Part shown: piece after piece, positions 60,401 to 64,000 of the stretch
Layout: each line of letters starts with the position of its first letter
Position numbering within the stretch: the stretch's first letter is position 1
Source: Platynereis dumerilii
Lineage: Eukaryota > Annelida > Polychaeta > Phyllodocida > Nereididae
DNA: 64,000 bases
Assembly (NCBI GenBank): GCA_026936325.1
Contig: JAPTHN010000004.1
Span: 47,519,289-47,583,288, forward strand
Direction of reading: 5' to 3'
Notes under the pieces: model-generated
Database searches by the model: none
What the model was told of the DNA's origin: nothing
What the model saw: the letters and a program-made list of their open reading frames with translations, nothing else
Position numbers and translations under genes: made by a program

Positions 60401-63400
60401 TGAGGTCACAGGTTGCCTAATGACAAATTGAGACCTCATTTCAATGTATTTTATAGGACTTGTTGTGAGGTCATTGAAGCCCAATTGCAACAGAATGTAA
60501 GTACTCGTCGTTCGTCTACTGTAAGCCTGTGGCCAGATAAGTTGACATGTTTAATGTTTTAAATAAACCAATCAGGCTACATGCTAAATTTAATGCAATT
60601 CTTTTCTAACATTTAAAGTTTGTTCTTCTCCTTGTCTTATTGCAGACTGCAGGGGTAATGTATTCCTTCTTCTAAAATATAATTTCGCAGTGTATTTCAT
60701 GTTATAAACATTATCTTATCTCATTCAACTGAATAGAAGGCGAAACAAAGACATATTCCTAAAGCTTCGTTTCCTGCACAAGCTCATCCTGATAATCCTG
60801 TCTTATTACCTATCATTTTCGTACATAATGGTACCTTGCCCAGACTGAGCATGATTTCCACAGAAACCTATTTTGTCCCATATTTTTGTAACATATACAG
60901 AGCAATCAATCTATAGTAAATATTATGATTTTCCTAATATCCATGATGCAGAAAATCACCAAAAATCAGTTAAATCGAGCTGAAGTGAAAACTAGTGTTC
61001 AAAAGCTAAACACATATTCCTCAAAATGAATATCCCTCTATTCTAATTGAAATTAATTGTATTTACTTTAGTCTACACTACGCAAGGACACAGATGCGTC
61101 TTCCCTTTCTATTACAAAAACGTACGTCACGACTACTGCACCACCAAGGACCATAATGGCCGACTGTGGTGCTCGCACGACCAAAGCTACCGAGGAAATT
61201 GGGGCAATTGCGGAGATACTCTCTGTGGCAGTGAGTGAGGCATTAAATGTTCTATATGGCATTAAATATTTCTCTGTGGTAGTGAGTTTGGCATTAATAA
61301 TTCTCTGTGGCAGTGAGTTTGGCATTAAATTTCTTTGTATTGGTGAGTGTGACATTAAAATGTCTCTGTGGCAGTGAGTTTTACATTAAAGGGTCATTCT
61401 CCCAAAAACGTATGCAATAGCATTTGTAGAAATTGACAGCTTAGTGTGACTCATGTATGCATGTTAGAGGAATGAAACCACCGGGAGAAGGTTTCTTTTG
61501 GACTCTTTTATTAATTTGTTTAATTTTTATTTTTTTCAAGTGACCTTTATTTTCCGAAATAGGTATGACATGCAAGCAATGTTGCATTTTTTTGTGTGTC
61601 CGCAGTCACCCGCTTTGTAATTTCTGCCCAATTTTCTATACTTCAAATTATTAAAGTGTGTACTTATCATGAATTTTTTAGCTTGCTTACACCCGATTAG
61701 ACTTATTTCTCACTTTTAATATGAAAGATATATTTTATGGGCATACAATGGGCATTTAAAGTACTGTCCCTAAAGAAAACTCAACCCTGTTACGTTTACG
61801 ACTTTGCCACCGTATACCTTTGAGTTGTATGAATAATCAAAATTATTTGCGCCAGAAGGAGCAGACAGGTCTGCTGGGCAGAATTCATGTCAAACTAAGT
61901 TGACGAAACATCCAATAACCATTGTAGAATCAATTATGACATTGATATTCCATCAGTACCTTTTTGAGACATCAACTCTGTTACGCTATTATTGAAGTGA
62001 AGGAAAGTTCAAGGAGTTTCAAAATTTCATCAATGGCCGTATATATCTATGTTCACAGCCAGTTAACCTCGTGTGAATGATATATCGTGCAATTACCTTA
62101 TATTATAGATGCTTTTATTGTATTAAACTCAACCCTGTCACGCTCAACCCTGTTACAGTAAGCACATGTGGTAACAGGGTTGATGGTTTGTAACAGGGTT
62201 GAAAATTATCAATAATATTTATTTATAAATAATTTTGACATTCAAGTCCTCAAGGACTACTTGTCATAGGGAAGGATGATGTTTTTACTAATTTTGACAG
62301 TAAATTTTTCAGCGTTTTGATGATGCATTGTATACGTTTTTGAGAGAATGACCCTAAAATTCCTCTGTGGTAGTTAGTATAGCATTAAAATAAACTTCTT
62401 TGCGGCAGTGGGTCTGGCATTAAATTTCTCTGTGGTAGCTTCTGTGGCATTAAAAGCTCCTGTGGCAGTGAGGTAGGCATTGCCTTACTCAGTGGAAGTG
62501 AGTTGTCATTAAAATGTCCCTGTGGCAATGAGAGAAGGCAATGAAATTTCTCTGCGGTGGTGAGTGTAGTATTAAAAGGTAAAATTGTAAATTACATTGA
62601 GCGTTCAAGTGACGGACTTCCTCTGTGTGCTTATTGTTCCAAAATTACAGTTTTTTTTAAAGAAATGTGCCTAAATTGCTGATAGTATGTTCATCGATTG
62701 TTGTGGCAGAAAATTTATGCCATAATACCATTTATAATTATATATAAGTTTGTTTTTTTTTGTTTGTCGGAGTAGCTGTGGTTTTTCTCTGGTTGTGTTT
62801 TTTCAATGTTTTTCCATTTGGTCAGAAGTGTTGTTTTTTTCGGCAACATTGATCAATTTATAAATTAAACAAAATGACAGGCATACATGTAATAAAATCT
62901 ACTTCTAAACTTTAAACTTTTCTAATTTCCTGCTTCTTTGGAAAACAGACTGTACAGGTGAGTACAAACGATTTAGGTGGTACAAAACAGATTTAGTTAG
63001 GCAAGACATAATTGATCTTTAACTTCTCAGATCTTCTGAAGTAATTGTTTGGGTTGGCTTAGTAGGACGAAACATAAGTTATCTCTTTCTTTTAATAATG
63101 TTAATTCAATAAAAATTGTGAGTATGACAAATGCTTTTTTTCACAGACAGAAAATCTGTTGGGTTGGTTATGCCGAGAAGCTATAAATTAAAAAATGTCT
63201 AGCCTGAAGAGTCATAGCAAATGATAACACTTGAGGATTGCAATCCTTTTGAAGAAGAAAAAAATCTAGAAATTCTCTTGTGCAATTATCAACCAGCATC
63301 TGTTTACTTGAATTCTGAATTGAATCAATGCTAGAGTATGGTAGTCTCAAATATTTCACCCACTGAAGCAAGAATTAAAATTTAGGAATTGTCAATTGAC

Positions 63401-63660
63401 TTTTTTATTTTGCATTTCAACAGATAGATAAGTACAATACTGCAGTGTAAGTTAAACATTTATTTTCTTAATTTTATTCAATGTTCATTTTGAAACAGTG
63501 AGAACAGAATGGGGGCGACAGTGCCGCTTCCCGTTTAACTACTACGGTAACTGGGAACACTGCACTACTGCGAACCATCACCGGCCGTGGTGCAGTCTCA
63601 ACGGATATGCCAGATACAGAGGGGTCGACTGGGATAACTGTGTTTCTAGCCAGTGTACAG
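54487..63660 (+). CDS. Secreted tandem fibronectin type II protein with 9-nt micro-exons, 3' end outside the window
   Basis: Exons: 54487-54523, 57430-57468, 58195-58362, 60646-60654, 61072-61230, 62949-62957, 63499-63660. Every exon from the second on has phase 1-1. Exons 1-2 encode a signal peptide (MIISVAILSSIFAIVTPSYG) and RNCK. Exons 3, 5 and 7 each encode one FN2 domain with the C..PF.Y...Y..C.....WC.......W..C pattern (ECVIPFTYKG, RCVFPFYYKN, QCRFPFNYYG). Each ends with one more Cys. The 9-nt exons 4 and 6 encode DCR and NCT between domains, each adding a Cys that could pair with the previous one. FN2 domains bind collagen/gelatin or phospholipid choline groups; which applies here cannot be told. 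The ORF is still open at 63660. Spans two large transposons and a minisatellite in its introns. Confidence 0.85.
54990..57388. mobile_element. 2.4-kb DNA transposon, non-autonomous, in FN2 intron 1
   Basis: Inverted ends TGGGTCATTCCACAGTAACT and AGTTATTGTGGAATGACCCA. No transposase frame was recognised. A foldback (55991-56266) is nested inside. The element ends 41 bp before exon 2. Confidence 0.75.
55991..56266. mobile_element. Nested foldback with CRE-like palindromes
   Basis: Near-perfect arms (CATAGAAATACATAGAACGG, then ACATGAGGCT, and the complement at the right). The interior has two full TGACGTCA sites (near 56094 and 56161) and several half sites. Confidence 0.8.
57935..58175 (+). 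repeat. ~56-bp minisatellite directly upstream of FN2 exon 3
   Basis: Four to five units with 'gttgctgaaagtttcagata' and 'aaagctatttcacagattga'. The last partial unit ends about 20 bp before the acceptor at 58194. Confidence 0.9.
58717..59820. mobile_element. Transposon with 12-bp inverted ends and a ~165-bp tandem core
   Basis: ACCTTCAGCGAA and TTCGCTGAAGGT are perfect inverted ends. A GC-rich block of CCGTCC/GGGCGG words follows the left end. Then about five copies of a ~165-bp unit ('gggctaggactcagcccct', 'catggatgaaat', 'tgtgccttttg') run to about 59560. In FN2 intron 3. Confidence 0.8.
59910..60146 (+). mobile_element. MITE-B copy 4
   Basis: 'agctctttgcagatcagcag' at the left and 'accggtgactggaaagag' at the right; diverged interior. 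Confidence 0.6.
60226..60524 (-). mobile_element. MITE-C copy 2
   Basis: TTACAGTAGACGAAC and GTTCGTCTACTGTAA are perfect inverted ends; the interior matches 32360-32668 in the opposite orientation. Confidence 0.85.
61231..61390 (+). repeat. Minisatellite derived from a 5' splice site, part 1
   Basis: Starting exactly at the donor of FN2 exon 5 (CTCTGTGGCA|GTGAGT), units of about 30-35 bp repeat CTCTGTGGCAGTGAGT plus 'ttggcattaaa'. Four to five copies precede the nested transposon. Confidence 0.85.
61391..62354. mobile_element. DNA transposon inserted in the splice-site minisatellite
   Basis: TAAA at 61387-61390 and 62355-62358; ends GGGTCATTCTCCCAAAAACG and CGTTTTTGAGAGAATGACCC. Inside, AACCCTGTTAC-type words recur several times in both orientations (about 61785-62205). 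No transposase frame. Confidence 0.8.
62355..62580 (+). repeat. Minisatellite derived from a 5' splice site, part 2
   Basis: The array resumes after the transposon with six or so diverged units of 'ctctgtggyagtgag..tggcattaaa'. Confidence 0.8.
63000..63204 (+). mobile_element. MITE-A copy in the FN2 gene
   Basis: TA then GGCAAGACATAATTGATC at the left and GTCTAGCC at the right, with the CTTCTCAGATC and GCCGAGAAG subterminal arms. In the intron before FN2 exon 7. Confidence 0.8.
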
Positions 63661-64000
63661 GTAGGCTTACAAGTATAGTTTTTATGAATGAAAACAACTA
63701 AACTTAATAGTCACACATATAAACTGAACCAAATAAAAAATGCAAAACTATTTCCAGGGCTTTATTTCTCTGTATATCAATCAGCTGGGCTGTTGAGTTG
63801 ATTCATATGTATAATCAGGTGTCAAAGGACTCATTTCTGTAAAATTGTTAAATTCTGACCTTCGTATCCGCATCTGCGGCAAGGTTTATCACACTGGGGT
63901 ATGGCCACTGACGGGGGTATTAGGCACTCGATAGAGCAAAGCTAATGATTAAGTGTGAAAGCTTGAAGAAAATGATGAAAAAGCCCACACAATTTGCTTC
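63661..64000. other. Start of the next FN2 intron
   Basis: Begins with the donor GTAGGC. No further exon, including a 9-nt one, could be placed before the window ends. Confidence 0.5.

Overview
The window is AT-rich animal DNA: short exons with GT-AG sites are scattered through long introns, and the spaces are packed with short inverted-repeat transposons, tRNA-derived SINEs and LINE tails. Fibronectin type II domains, transcobalamin-like domains and an LRR-Ig membrane protein fit an invertebrate deuterostome. An echinoderm or hemichordate is my best guess, from gene content and style only.

Layout. (1) 119-8301, minus strand: the 5' part of a gene for a membrane-anchored chain of transcobalamin-like C-terminal domains (DUF4430 type), with a TATA box, a 5'UTR exon, a membrane-anchor exon and then repeating two-exon units that run off the left edge. 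(2) 9300-16100: a small plus-strand transcript of unclear coding capacity, three hAT-like or G-rich short elements, a foldback element and a 2.75-kb imperfect palindrome. (3) 16373-25080, minus strand: the last two exons of a katanin p60-like AAA ATPase, a LINE 3' end split by a hAT MITE, and an integrase fossil. (4) 26278-35365: a transposon landscape with nested elements, including two opposed arrays of a 14-bp motif (29518-30208) and a foldback centred on a perfect 24-bp-arm palindrome. (5) 36154-52785, plus strand: a complete 12-exon gene of 1,925 residues. It has a signal peptide, LRRNT, LRRs, LRRCT, an Ig-like fold split by a 4,074-nt Pro/Gly/Gln repeat exon, a membrane segment and a short basic tail. 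(6) 54487-63660 and beyond, plus strand: a secreted tandem fibronectin type II protein whose domains are joined by 9-nt micro-exons.

The three main genes all make extracellular or cell-surface proteins, but nothing in the sequence shows that they act together. Two of them (1 and 6) have readable TATA-type promoters. Exon joins were worked out by hand; frame and phase are consistent across every junction of the three main genes, which is the strongest evidence for the models. The novelty lies in the giant repeat exon inside an Ig fold, the N-terminally anchored DUF4430 chain, the micro-exon FN2 linkers, a minisatellite grown from a 5' splice site, and the mirrored 14-bp motif element.
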